NCBI GenBank assembly: GCA_007695295.1
Contig: REEB01000262.1
Span: forward strand, 1 to 42,702
From: Puniceicoccaceae bacterium
Lineage (GTDB): Bacteria; Verrucomicrobiota; Verrucomicrobiia; Opitutales; Opitutaceae
Length of the DNA stretch: 42,702 nt
Direction of reading: 5' to 3'
Below the pieces are notes generated by a model. It was not told the DNA's origin. It did not search any database and saw only the letters and a program-made list of their open reading frames with translations. Numbering within the stretch: the first letter of the stretch is position 1; every line of letters starts with the position of its first letter. Position numbers and translations under genes: made by a program. Positions 8,348 to 16,489 of the stretch are shown in pieces.

Positions 8348-9541
8348 ATGCGCATCCTCGTCGCCTTCGACAAATTCAAGGGTTCCCTCACCGCCGCCCG
8401 CGCCTGCCGGATCGCCACCCGCGAAATCAAGCGCCTCCATCCCGACTGGACGGTGGAAAGCCTGCCGGTCACCGATGGCGGCGATGGCTTCGCCGCGCTG
8501 CTCACCGAAGCGGCCGGGGGCACGCTAAACGCCGCGCCGGTCAGCGGCCCCCTGCTGGAGCGGACCAACGCCAACGTTGGTCTCGTCACCTGGAGTCGGC
8601 TGCCGGCTGCGGCCCGCCGGCTGCTCGCTCCACGCCGCGAGCCCGCCGCGGACGCGGCCGTTGCCCTGGTCGAGCTGGCCGAGGCTTCCGGGCTCGCTCT
8701 CGTCCCCCCGGAGCATCGCGACTGCTGGCGCACCACCACCTACGGCACCGGCCAGCTAATCCGCGCCGCCGCCGAATGGGGCGCACGGCTCATCGTGCTC
8801 GGAGTCGGCGGAAGCGCCACCCATGACCTCGGCCTCGGCATCCTCAATGCCCTCGGGGTCGGCCTGCGTGCTTCCGATGGGAGCAAGATCCGCCCCGGTT
8901 CGCCTAACCAGTGGGACCGGATCACCCGCCTCGACGGGGATCTCTTCGATGCCATCCCGCCGATCCGCATCGCCTGCGACGTGGAAAACCCACTCCTCGG
9001 CCCGGCCGGAGCAGCCGCCGTCTTCGCCCCCCAGAAGGGCCTTCGCCCGGAAGATTCCGACGCCCTCGAAGCCGCCACCGCCGCCATGGCGGACCGCCTC
9101 CTCCAGCACTTCGGCGGCGACATATCGCTCCTTGCCCGGCCCGGCGCCGGTGCCGCCGGCGGCACCGCCTTCGGCCTCCTCGCCACCGGCCGCTGCGAAC
9201 GGGTCAGCGGGATCGATCTCGTCGCGGCCTGGCTCGACTTCGAAAAACGGATCGGGCAGGCCGACCTCGTGCTCACCGGGGAAGGCCGGTTGGACGCCTC
9301 CTCCCTCTCCGGCAAAGCCCCCGGCACCCTCGCCCGCCTCGCCCTCGCCGCCGGCAAACGCGTCGCCCTTTTCGCCGGCGAGGTGGACCCGGAGTTTTCC
9401 TGCGCCCTCGGCGCCAATCAACCGGCCTGCACGTCGACCGCCATCAACCCGGCCGACTTGTCCCTCGAGGCCGCCATCGCCGCGACCCCGAAATCACTCG
9501 CCACGGCCGTCGCCGCCTGGGCGGAGCGCGAGTCAGGGTGA
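8348..9541 (+). CDS. Glycerate kinase
   Basis: This is a 397-residue protein of the GlxK/GarK-type glycerate kinase family, which phosphorylates D-glycerate with ATP, usually to 2-phosphoglycerate. It begins MRILVAFDKFKGSLTA, the standard start of the family. It shows VTDGGDGF (about 61-68), the glycine-rich VGGSATHDLGLG (about 154-165) and TGEGRLDASSLSGKAP (about 312-327). The length matches the family (about 375-400). ATG 8348 has no Shine-Dalgarno sequence. It is a single gene between the divergent GNAT-nitrilase and the convergent nfnB (51 bp between stops). It would feed glyoxylate- or sugar-acid-derived glycerate into lower glycolysis. Confidence 0.93.
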   Translation: MRILVAFDKFKGSLTAARACRIATREIKRLHPDWTVESLPVTDGGDGFAALLTEAAGGTLNAAPVSGPLLERTNANVGLVTWSRLPAAARRLLAPRREPAADAAVALVELAEASGLALVPPEHRDCWRTTTYGTGQLIRAAAEWGARLIVLGVGGSATHDLGLGILNALGVGLRASDGSKIRPGSPNQWDRITRLDGDLFDAIPPIRIACDVENPLLGPAGAAAVFAPQKGLRPEDSDALEAATAAMADRLLQHFGGDISLLARPGAGAAGGTAFGLLATGRCERVSGIDLVAAWLDFEKRIGQADLVLTGEGRLDASSLSGKAPGTLARLALAAGKRVALFAGEVDPEFSCALGANQPACTSTAINPADLSLEAAIAATPKSLATAVAAWAERESG

Positions 9542-9592
9542 ACACACCTGGACATGGCCGCCGCCCGGTGTATCCGGCCGGCAACGACGGCT

Positions 9593-10990
9593 TCAGTGCT
9601 CGCCGCTCAGGTCGGCATGAATGGCGCGGGCGGCGCGCTTGCCGGCGCCGGCAGCCAAGATCACGGTGGCCGCGCCAGTGACGGCATCTCCCCCGGCATA
9701 AATGCGTCGGCGGGAGGTCTGCCCGGTCGTTTCCTCGGCCACGAGGCAGCCCCGCCGGGTCGTCTCCAGACCGGAAGCCGTTTTGATCAGGAGGGGATTG
9801 GGCGTCGTCCCGATGGCCAACACGACATTGTCGACCGGCAGGACAAACTCCGAACCCTCGATCGGCACCGGCCGGGCGCGACCGGAAGCATCGGGCTCGC
9901 CCAGACGCATCCGTTGGCACTTCAATCCGGTCACCCAGCCTTCCTTGTCACCGAGGATTTCGATCGGGTTGGTCAGCCAGTTAAACTGGACGCCTTCTTC
10001 GATCGCATGGTGGTACTCTTCCACCCGGGCGCTCATTTCCTTCTCACTGCGGCGGTACACGATCAGGGCCTCCTCGGCCCCCATCCGCATCGCGGACCGG
10101 ATCGCGTCCATGGCGGTGTTGCCCGCACCGATCACGGCCACCCTCCGGCCCACCTTCAATGGCGTGTCGGCGGCGGGAAAATCATAGGCCCGCATGAGGT
10201 TGATCCGGGTCAGGAATTCATTGGCGGAAAAGACCCCGTTGAGGTTTTCCCCCGGGATCCCGAGAAAGGCGGGCAACCCCGCTCCCGTGCCGACAAACAC
10301 CGCGGCAAAACCATAGTCGTCGAAAAGCGCATCGAGCGTCAGGGTTTTGCCAATGATGACGTTGCAGACGATCTCCACGCCGAGCCGCCGCAGGACTTCG
10401 ATTTCCCAGTCGAGGATCTCCTTCGGAAGACGGAATTCCGGGATGCCGTAACGGAGCACACCGCCGGGCGCATGGAGCGCCTCGTAAACGGTGACCGCAT
10501 AGCCGAGCCGGGCCAGTTCGCCCGCGCAAACGAGGCCGGCGGGACCAGCACCGATGACGGCGATCTTTTCCGCCCGAGTCGGAGTTCGAGGCTCCGGCAG
10601 GGGTGTTTCCATCCGTTCCCAGTCCGCCACATAGCGCTCCAAGTGGCCGATCGCGACCGGCCGGAATCGCTTCACCATGTGACAAAGCATTTCGCACTGT
10701 GACTCCTGCGGACAGACGCGCCCACAGATGGCGGGGAGTGGATTGGCTTCGCGCAACTGCCGGGCCGCTCCGGGCAGATCACCGGCCGCAACCGCATGTA
10801 TAAAATCAGGAATGGGGATGCCCACCGGACACCCTTCGATGCAGACCGGATCCTGGCAACGCAGACAGCGCTCCGCTTCGAAGGCGGCGTGAGCGAGGCT
10901 GTAGCCTTCATTGACCTCACGAAAGTCGTGGGAACGGATCCCCGCCGGCCGCTCCGGCATCGGGGTCTTGTTGGCGCGTTTAACCGGCAT
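9593..10990 (-). CDS. nfnB: NADPH-dependent glutamate synthase-like / NfnB flavoprotein subunit
   Basis: This 465-residue protein resembles the glutamate synthase small subunit. An N-terminal iron-sulfur domain has CLRCQDPVCIEGCPVG (from Cys42) and CGRVCPQESQC. An FAD-binding Rossmann motif is VIGAGPAGLVCAGELA (about 145-160), and an NADP-binding motif GAGNTAMDAIRSAMRMG lies near residue 295. GGDAVTGAATVILAAGAG closes the fold. The ORF extends upstream, but ATG 10990 fits: it follows a good ribosome-binding sequence (GGAAGGAA) and overlaps the upstream nfnA stop by 11 bases. Such proteins are often annotated gltA. No large glutamate synthase subunit is present; the partner is the PyrK-like gene upstream, which favours an Nfn role (ferredoxin and NADH to NADP+, electron-bifurcating) over glutamate synthesis. 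Confidence 0.85.
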   Translation of the reverse strand: MPVKRANKTPMPERPAGIRSHDFREVNEGYSLAHAAFEAERCLRCQDPVCIEGCPVGIPIPDFIHAVAAGDLPGAARQLREANPLPAICGRVCPQESQCEMLCHMVKRFRPVAIGHLERYVADWERMETPLPEPRTPTRAEKIAVIGAGPAGLVCAGELARLGYAVTVYEALHAPGGVLRYGIPEFRLPKEILDWEIEVLRRLGVEIVCNVIIGKTLTLDALFDDYGFAAVFVGTGAGLPAFLGIPGENLNGVFSANEFLTRINLMRAYDFPAADTPLKVGRRVAVIGAGNTAMDAIRSAMRMGAEEALIVYRRSEKEMSARVEEYHHAIEEGVQFNWLTNPIEILGDKEGWVTGLKCQRMRLGEPDASGRARPVPIEGSEFVLPVDNVVLAIGTTPNPLLIKTASGLETTRRGCLVAEETTGQTSRRRIYAGGDAVTGAATVILAAGAGKRAARAIHADLSGEH

Positions 10991-11828
10991 GGCAGATTCC
11001 TTCCGTTTCAAGGCGCTGGAGCGCCGCCTCCTGTTCGCGGACGTACATCTTAGTCCGCCGCATCGCTTCATCGAAATCCACCCGGTGGGCGTCGAAACAT
11101 GGTCCGTCGACACAGGCGAACTTAACTTCACCCCCGACCGTGATCCGGCAACCGCCGCACATACCGGTGCCATCGATCATGACCGGGTCCATCGAGACGA
11201 GGGTCGGAATCCCGGTCGGCCGGGTCGTCTCGGCCACCGCACGCATCATCGGCATCGGGCCGATGGCAACAACATGGTCGGGCCGACGGGGGCTGTCACC
11301 ATCGATCAATTGTTGCAGCCGCTGGGTGACAAAGCCCTTGAAACCGACGGAGCCATCATCGGTGCACAGTTCGAGGTGATCGCAGACGGCGCGCAACTCG
11401 TCAACCAGCAGCAGCAGATCCGCCCTGCGCGCCCCCATCACGATAGTGGTGTGGTCGCCGCGGCGACGCAATGCGCGCATCAGGCAGAGCAGGGCGGCGG
11501 AGCCGAAACCGCCGCCGACCCCGACGACGTGGCCGCCCGGCGCCAGCTCGATGGCGTTGCCGAGCGGGCCGACCATGTCGAGGATGGTTTCGCCGGGCTC
11601 AAGGGCGCCCAAGCGGCGGGTGGTTGCCCCCACCTCCTGGACCACGATGGTGACCAGGCCGGTGGCGGCATCATAGTCGGCAATGGTGAGGGGGATGCGT
11701 TCACCGCCTTCGCGGACGCGAACGATCAGAAACTGCCCGGGCCGGGCGGAGCGGGCGATCAGCGGCGCTTCCACGCGGAAGAGTTTTGTGATCGGGGTCA
11801 GGACACGCTTTTCAACGATGGTCGGCAT
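10980..11828 (-). CDS. nfnA: NfnA-like FAD/[2Fe-2S] subunit (sulfide/dihydroorotate dehydrogenase-like electron transfer protein)
   Basis: This 282-residue protein is of the PyrK/ferredoxin-NADP reductase type. It has an FAD-binding barrel (IPLTIADYD, about residue 45), an NAD-binding Rossmann part (GVGGGFGSAALLCLMRAL) and a C-terminal [2Fe-2S] motif (CGGCRITVGG, then CVDGPC). The C-terminal DAHRVDFDEAMRR tail is typical of NfnA/SudB proteins. The frame runs to 12176 without a stop, but ATG 11828 (MPTIVEKR) starts at the family N-terminus and lies 11 bp after the upstream stop. Pairing and coupling with the GltD-like gene downstream make the NADH-dependent reduced ferredoxin:NADP+ oxidoreductase the best reading. 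A sulfide dehydrogenase is the main alternative. Confidence 0.85.
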   Translation of the reverse strand: MPTIVEKRVLTPITKLFRVEAPLIARSARPGQFLIVRVREGGERIPLTIADYDAATGLVTIVVQEVGATTRRLGALEPGETILDMVGPLGNAIELAPGGHVVGVGGGFGSAALLCLMRALRRRGDHTTIVMGARRADLLLLVDELRAVCDHLELCTDDGSVGFKGFVTQRLQQLIDGDSPRRPDHVVAIGPMPMMRAVAETTRPTGIPTLVSMDPVMIDGTGMCGGCRITVGGEVKFACVDGPCFDAHRVDFDEAMRRTKMYVREQEAALQRLETEGICHAG

Positions 11829-11839
11829 GGCGGCTGGGG

Positions 11840-14167
11840 TCAGAGTTCCGGACTGTCGTGCATCGCCCGCAGCCGGCGCCAGCGGCGTTCGGTTTCCTTT
11901 TCGATCGACTCGAGGTAGGCGGCGTTGGCGGGGGTGAGCAGGTGGCGGGTTTTTCCCATCTGCTTGAGCCAGTCGGCCACCGGGCGGCGGCGGCCGAGCA
12001 GATCGGGATCGTAGGTGATGACGGTTTTGCCTTTCTCGACTTCGTAGAGCGGGAAGAAGCAGCAATCTATGGCGGCCTGGAGAACGGACTCCGCCCCGTC
12101 GTCGGCGGTGCGCCAGTTGAGCGGGCAAAACGACAGCACCTTTCCATAAACCAATCCCTCGTTCCGGGCATACCACTGGGCCTTGGCGGCCTTGCGCATG
12201 AGATCCTCGGGATAGCCTTCGGCGGCGGTGAAAACGTAGGGGATGTGGCAGGACGCGAAGATCTGGGCGGTGTCTTTGTGGTGGAAGCGCTTGCCTTGGA
12301 AGCGGGCCCCGATCTCGCTGGTGGAGGTGCGGTGGCCGAGCGGTGTGGCATAGGAGAGCTGCGCCCCGGTGTTCATGTATCCTTGATTGTCATACTCGAG
12401 GATAATGAGTCGGTGATTGCGGTGGGCGGTGCCGAGGGCCGGTCCCATCCCGATGTCCATGCCGCCGTCGCCGGAGACCATCACGAAGGTCATCTCATCC
12501 GAACCCGGCAATTCGCCGCGGCGGACGCGCTCGTGGTACATCTCGACCAAGCCGGAAAGGGTGGCCGCACCGTTCTGGAAGAGGTTGTGAATATAGGTGA
12601 TGCGGTGGGCGGTGGTCGGGTAGCCGGTGGTCACGACCATCGCGCAACCGGTTTGGAAGAGGACCACGATATCGCCCTCGAGCACACTGAAGACTTGGTG
12701 GAGCACGGGAAAAATGCCGCAGCCCGGGCAGGCCCCATGGCCCGGCGCCACCCGCGGTGGGATGGTGCTCATTTTCCAAAGCGGCTCCAGCTCGACCCGC
12801 AACCGGCCGGTGGCGGGATCGGGAGTGACCTTGGCCATGCCCCGGCTGACCTCCTCGGTGGTCAGCGGGGGCAGGCCCGGAGGCGGTTCGCGGCCGGGCT
12901 CGCCGGGCTCGGCGCCATAGTAGGCAAACGAAGCCACCCCTTCGGGATCGGCGGCCGCCTCAATCGCTTCTTCGAAAAAGTGCCGGGCATCGTGCAGGTA
13001 GAAGTCGCGCCCGCCGAGGCCATAGATCCGCGTCACCACCCGGGTGTGGTTTTCCGGATCGAGCTGGAGGGCGGCCCGCACTTCCAGCGAGAGGTTGCCG
13101 CCATCGGCGCCGTAGGAATCGGCCCGGTCGCCGATCGTGATCGCACGGACCCCGCGCAGGGCTTCGCGAATCGCCGCCCCGGGGAAGGGCCGCAGCACGT
13201 TTGGCGAGAGCACGCCCACGGCGCATCCTTCGCCCCGGAGCGTGTCGGCCATCTCCTTGGCCGTCTCCGCAGCGGTGTTCATCAGCACCACCGCGGTTTC
13301 GGCGTCCTCCATGCGGTAGGCATCGAGCACGGGATAGGATCGGCCGGTGAGCCGGGAAAGCTCACCCAAAACATCGGGAATGACCCGCCGGGCCGCCTCC
13401 ATGGCGAGGTGGAGCTGCATCTTGTTGTTGATGAGATCCGGATCGTTCATGTAGGGCCCGAAGGTCACCGGTTTTTTCGGATCCAAGGCGGTGATGGGCG
13501 GATTCGGCTTGCCAACGAAAGCGGCCACCGCCGCCGGGTCGTCAAAAACTTGGATGCGCCGCTTCTGGTGGCTGGTGAAAAAGCCGTCGTAGGCCACGAT
13601 CACCGGCAGGCGCACCTCCGGGTGTTCCCCGATGCGGATGGCCGCGAAATTCAGGTCATAGACCGCTTGGGGATCGCGGGCCATGAGGATGATCCATCCC
13701 GTGTTGAGCGCAAAATAAAGGTCGGAGTGATCGCCCCGGATGTCGAGCGGTCCGGATATGGCGCGGGTGGCAAGGTTGAGCACCATGGGCGCGCGCGTGC
13801 CGGATTGGACCGGAAACTGCTCGATGGCATAGAGCAGTCCCTGGGAAGAGGTGACATTGAGGACCCGCCCTCCGCCGAGGGCCGCTCCGTAGCAGATGCC
13901 GGCCGCCCCGTGCTCGCCGTCGCCGGGGATCATAACGATCTCGTGTTCACCGTTGGCGGCCATCCGGGAGAGGTTTTCCGCGACTTCCGTCGACGGCGTG
14001 ATGGGGAAAAAACCCATCAGATGATAGCCGATGTCACGGGCGGCCAGAGCGGCGGCTTCATTGCCCGACCTGAAGTCGACTTTCTGCGCGATACGCGCGG
14101 CCGACGCCTCCGGGATGGAGCGGTCGGGAGCGTTGGTGGTCGGAGCGGACTCGGAGAGTGTCTTCAT
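11840..14167 (-). CDS. 2-oxoacid:ferredoxin oxidoreductase, fused alpha+beta subunits
   Basis: This 775-residue protein joins the alpha part (about 28-430) and the thiamine-diphosphate-binding beta part (about 470-740) of a pyruvate:ferredoxin oxidoreductase-type enzyme. The alpha part has FFPITPSTEVAE, GDGEHGAAG and AYDGFFTSHQ; the last resembles FDGFRTSHE of NifJ-type pyruvate enzymes, so pyruvate is the likely substrate, though other 2-oxoacids are possible. The beta part has CPGCG (cluster or cofactor contact), GDGGMDIGMG (TPP/Mg) and YDNQGYMNTGAQ. No ferredoxin domain is present; it is supplied by the upstream gene. The enzyme would make acyl-CoA, CO2 and reduced ferredoxin. It sits 13 bp after the gamma/delta gene and 11 bp before nfnA. 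Confidence 0.9.
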   Translation of the reverse strand: MKTLSESAPTTNAPDRSIPEASAARIAQKVDFRSGNEAAALAARDIGYHLMGFFPITPSTEVAENLSRMAANGEHEIVMIPGDGEHGAAGICYGAALGGGRVLNVTSSQGLLYAIEQFPVQSGTRAPMVLNLATRAISGPLDIRGDHSDLYFALNTGWIILMARDPQAVYDLNFAAIRIGEHPEVRLPVIVAYDGFFTSHQKRRIQVFDDPAAVAAFVGKPNPPITALDPKKPVTFGPYMNDPDLINNKMQLHLAMEAARRVIPDVLGELSRLTGRSYPVLDAYRMEDAETAVVLMNTAAETAKEMADTLRGEGCAVGVLSPNVLRPFPGAAIREALRGVRAITIGDRADSYGADGGNLSLEVRAALQLDPENHTRVVTRIYGLGGRDFYLHDARHFFEEAIEAAADPEGVASFAYYGAEPGEPGREPPPGLPPLTTEEVSRGMAKVTPDPATGRLRVELEPLWKMSTIPPRVAPGHGACPGCGIFPVLHQVFSVLEGDIVVLFQTGCAMVVTTGYPTTAHRITYIHNLFQNGAATLSGLVEMYHERVRRGELPGSDEMTFVMVSGDGGMDIGMGPALGTAHRNHRLIILEYDNQGYMNTGAQLSYATPLGHRTSTSEIGARFQGKRFHHKDTAQIFASCHIPYVFTAAEGYPEDLMRKAAKAQWYARNEGLVYGKVLSFCPLNWRTADDGAESVLQAAIDCCFFPLYEVEKGKTVITYDPDLLGRRRPVADWLKQMGKTRHLLTPANAAYLESIEKETERRWRRLRAMHDSPEL

Positions 14168-14180
14168 GGCATCGTGGCTT

Positions 14181-15242
14181 TCAGGGCAGCAGGTCGGGGA
14201 AGAGAGGCACCCGGAGCCGGTCGGCCAGGCCCGGGGTCTCGGGTTCGCGGGTCAGTGCGCCCGTAGGGCAGGATTCGATACAGCGCATGCAACCCTTGCA
14301 GTAGCGGTAGTCGATGCCCTCCATGCGCACCCCGGCACCGTCGGCCTCCGGCCGCCAGACCAGGCAAAGGTCGGCGCAAACCATGTCGCAAAGGGCGCAG
14401 TGAATGCAGGCCTCCGGGTGAAAGACCGGGATGACACCGGTGCGCGAGGCGCTGAGGTCGTTCCAGGCCGAATTTCCGGGGCGCGGGATGACGCCGCCGG
14501 CCGGGGCGGTTTCATAACCCCAGACGGGGCCCGGCCGCACGATTGGCAGGTCGGTTTCGCCCCGGCCCACGCCTTCGAGGATCTCGTATTCGGATCCGCC
14601 ACGCAGGTAAGCGCGCTCGTTGGAGGCGACCGCATCGGCATGCTTGCCCGCAAATTCCTCCGCCAGCGCAGCCAGGATCACCTTGGGCTTGAGAAAGGGA
14701 TAGGCCGCCGTGAGCGTTCCAAGCAGCACGGCGTTGGGACGCGATTTTTCCTCGATGGCGATGCCAAGTGCATCGACCCGGATGACGCGGGCGTCTTTCG
14801 GCAGCCGGGCCAGCTCCGGCGGGGGTGGTCCGGGCGGAGCGTTGTAGATGAGCGTCCCGCCGGCCCGCAGGCCCGCCAAGCTGGTGGGCAGCCGCAGCAG
14901 CGCACCGTGAAATATCACCACCGCATCCGGACTCTCCACCGGCGAGCTGGTGCGGATCGGTTTCTCGGGCAGTCCGAGACGGACAAACGATCGCACCACC
15001 GATCCTTTTTTCTCCGAACCGTACGATGAAAAGTGGGCCCCATTGAGGCCCAGGCGAAGCACCGCCGCACCAGCCAGGATCTGCCCGGCGGCGTGTGCGC
15101 CAAGCCCGCCAATGGACTCGAAACGAATCTCAAAAAAGCGGTCCCGCACCGGAAAGTCAGAGCCGGGGCGGTAGCCGTTGCCGGCGACGGGGTCAGCTTC
15201 GGGCCGCGCGGCGAGCGGAGCGTTCTTTTGGGCTGAGGTCAT
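14181..15242 (-). CDS. 2-oxoacid:ferredoxin oxidoreductase, fused gamma+delta (ferredoxin) subunits
   Basis: This 353-residue protein has a gamma domain (about 35-215; GGLGAHAAGQILA, FSSYGSEKKGS) joined to a two-cluster ferredoxin domain (about 265-340). Cluster motifs are CIHCALCDMVC (Cys279, 282, 285, 289) and CKGCMRCIESCP (Cys315, 318, 321, 325). The first motif lacks the usual proline after its last cysteine and is followed by an extra Cys293. It completes the oxidoreductase with the alpha+beta protein encoded 13 bp downstream: electrons from thiamine-bound substrate would pass through the two [4Fe-4S] clusters. ATG 15242 starts a polar leader of about 33 residues before the fold. Confidence 0.88.
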   Translation of the reverse strand: MTSAQKNAPLAARPEADPVAGNGYRPGSDFPVRDRFFEIRFESIGGLGAHAAGQILAGAAVLRLGLNGAHFSSYGSEKKGSVVRSFVRLGLPEKPIRTSSPVESPDAVVIFHGALLRLPTSLAGLRAGGTLIYNAPPGPPPPELARLPKDARVIRVDALGIAIEEKSRPNAVLLGTLTAAYPFLKPKVILAALAEEFAGKHADAVASNERAYLRGGSEYEILEGVGRGETDLPIVRPGPVWGYETAPAGGVIPRPGNSAWNDLSASRTGVIPVFHPEACIHCALCDMVCADLCLVWRPEADGAGVRMEGIDYRYCKGCMRCIESCPTGALTREPETPGLADRLRVPLFPDLLP

Positions 15243-15273
15243 GGCATGGGGAAGGGGTTGGCGGTTTTCCCGC

Positions 15274-16269
15274 TCAGGATCTCCAGATCTGAAGGGTGCG
15301 CACGTAGTGGGAACGCCCGAAGGCCTCGGGATTGGGGCAGGAGCCCAGCCGCATCGATCCGGTCAGTTCTCCCAGCGAACGATAGCCATGGCGTTCGATC
15401 CAGTCCGCCAGCTCGCGCCGCAGTCCCTGCAGGTATTCCGGTCCATGTCCTAGAATTGCGGATACAATTTGGACCACGGAAGCACCCGCCATCAGGGCTT
15501 TGATCGCATCCTCGACCCGGTGGACTCCGCCACTGACCGCGAGATCGATCGGGAGGTGCTCGCGGAGAATGGCCAGCCAGCGCAGCCGCAGACCCAGCTC
15601 CCGCGAGTCGGAAAGCTCCACCTGGGGCACCACTTCCAGATCTTCGATATCGATGTCGGGCTGATAGGGTCGGTTGAAGAGCACCACTCCGTCGGCCCCG
15701 AGCGTGGCGATCTCAGCCGCCAAGTGGCAGAAGGAGGAGAAATACGGCGGCAGTTTCACCGCCAGCGGGATCGAGATCTGCGAACGGATTTCGCGCACCA
15801 GTTCCAGCACCCGCCGCTCCACGTCCGCGCCGCTGTCCCAAGGCCCGCCCGGCAGATAGTAGATGTTGAGCTCGAGGGCGTCGGCCCCGGCACTTTCCAT
15901 GAGAGCGGCGTTTGTGACCCAGCTGCCCACCCCGGCCCCGTTGAGAGAAGCGATCACCGGGATGCCGACGGCATCCTTGATCCGGCGCAGGTGGGCCAGG
16001 TAGGCGTCCGCGCTGACCACGTATTCCTGCCGGCGCGGCAGGTAGTTGCGGGCCTCGGCAAACGACTCTTCAAAACTTGCCCTCAGAAGCTCATCCGTGG
16101 ACGAATCGTCGCGGACCTGCTCCTCGAAGAGCGAGGGCATCACAATCGCGGCGGCGCCGGCATCCTCCAGGAGCCGGACAGTATCCAAGTTGTTGACCAG
16201 CGGGGATGCGCCGGGAATCAGGGGATGGGCCAGGGGCAGACCCAGGTAGGTGGTGCAAATATCGACCAT
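15274..16269 (-). CDS. Dihydroorotate dehydrogenase-like FMN protein
   Basis: This 331-residue TIM-barrel protein resembles class 1 dihydroorotate dehydrogenases: ASPLVNNLDTVRLLEDAGAA near the N-terminus, VIASLNG, ADALELNIYY, and the phosphate-binding end VSGGVHRVEDAIKALMAGAS with VQIVSAILGHGP. It lacks the usual active-site segment of true PyrD proteins. Proteins of this dihydroorotate-dehydrogenase-like class are known beside pyruvate:ferredoxin oxidoreductase genes, and their reaction is not established. Here it is the first gene of the redox operon, 31 bp upstream of the gamma/delta gene. It may be an extra flavin entry or exit point for ferredoxin electrons (inference). A role in pyrimidine synthesis is unlikely from context. 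Confidence 0.85.
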   Translation of the reverse strand: MVDICTTYLGLPLAHPLIPGASPLVNNLDTVRLLEDAGAAAIVMPSLFEEQVRDDSSTDELLRASFEESFAEARNYLPRRQEYVVSADAYLAHLRRIKDAVGIPVIASLNGAGVGSWVTNAALMESAGADALELNIYYLPGGPWDSGADVERRVLELVREIRSQISIPLAVKLPPYFSSFCHLAAEIATLGADGVVLFNRPYQPDIDIEDLEVVPQVELSDSRELGLRLRWLAILREHLPIDLAVSGGVHRVEDAIKALMAGASVVQIVSAILGHGPEYLQGLRRELADWIERHGYRSLGELTGSMRLGSCPNPEAFGRSHYVRTLQIWRS

Positions 16270-16489
16270 GGGGAACGGCGATCAGAATTTGGGGACCAGC
16301 CTGACCGGGGTATCATTCGGTCCACTAGCCCACTTTCGCACAGACCCGCTCCTCCTGCTGGCCCGATTTTGTCGGCTTCACCGCATCCTTTGCCCGACCA
16401 TGGGGAAAAACCACGCCAAGACAGAATTCGCTCTCCCTTTGACAGGGAATGCGCAGTTGCCCAGCCTCGCAGAGTCTACACTTTTATCC

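Noticed and set aside
11858-14266. 802-codon open frame on the plus strand
   Set aside because: Antisense to the alpha+beta oxidoreductase, which has TPP and PFOR motifs. The plus-strand translation is Gly/His/Arg-rich with no recognisable domain.
16439-16482. TTGACA hexamer upstream of oadA as a promoter
   Set aside because: No -10-like hexamer lies at 16-18 bp; the TACACT at 16477 is too far away. The same holds for TTGACA at 28212 upstream of the DoxX-like gene.
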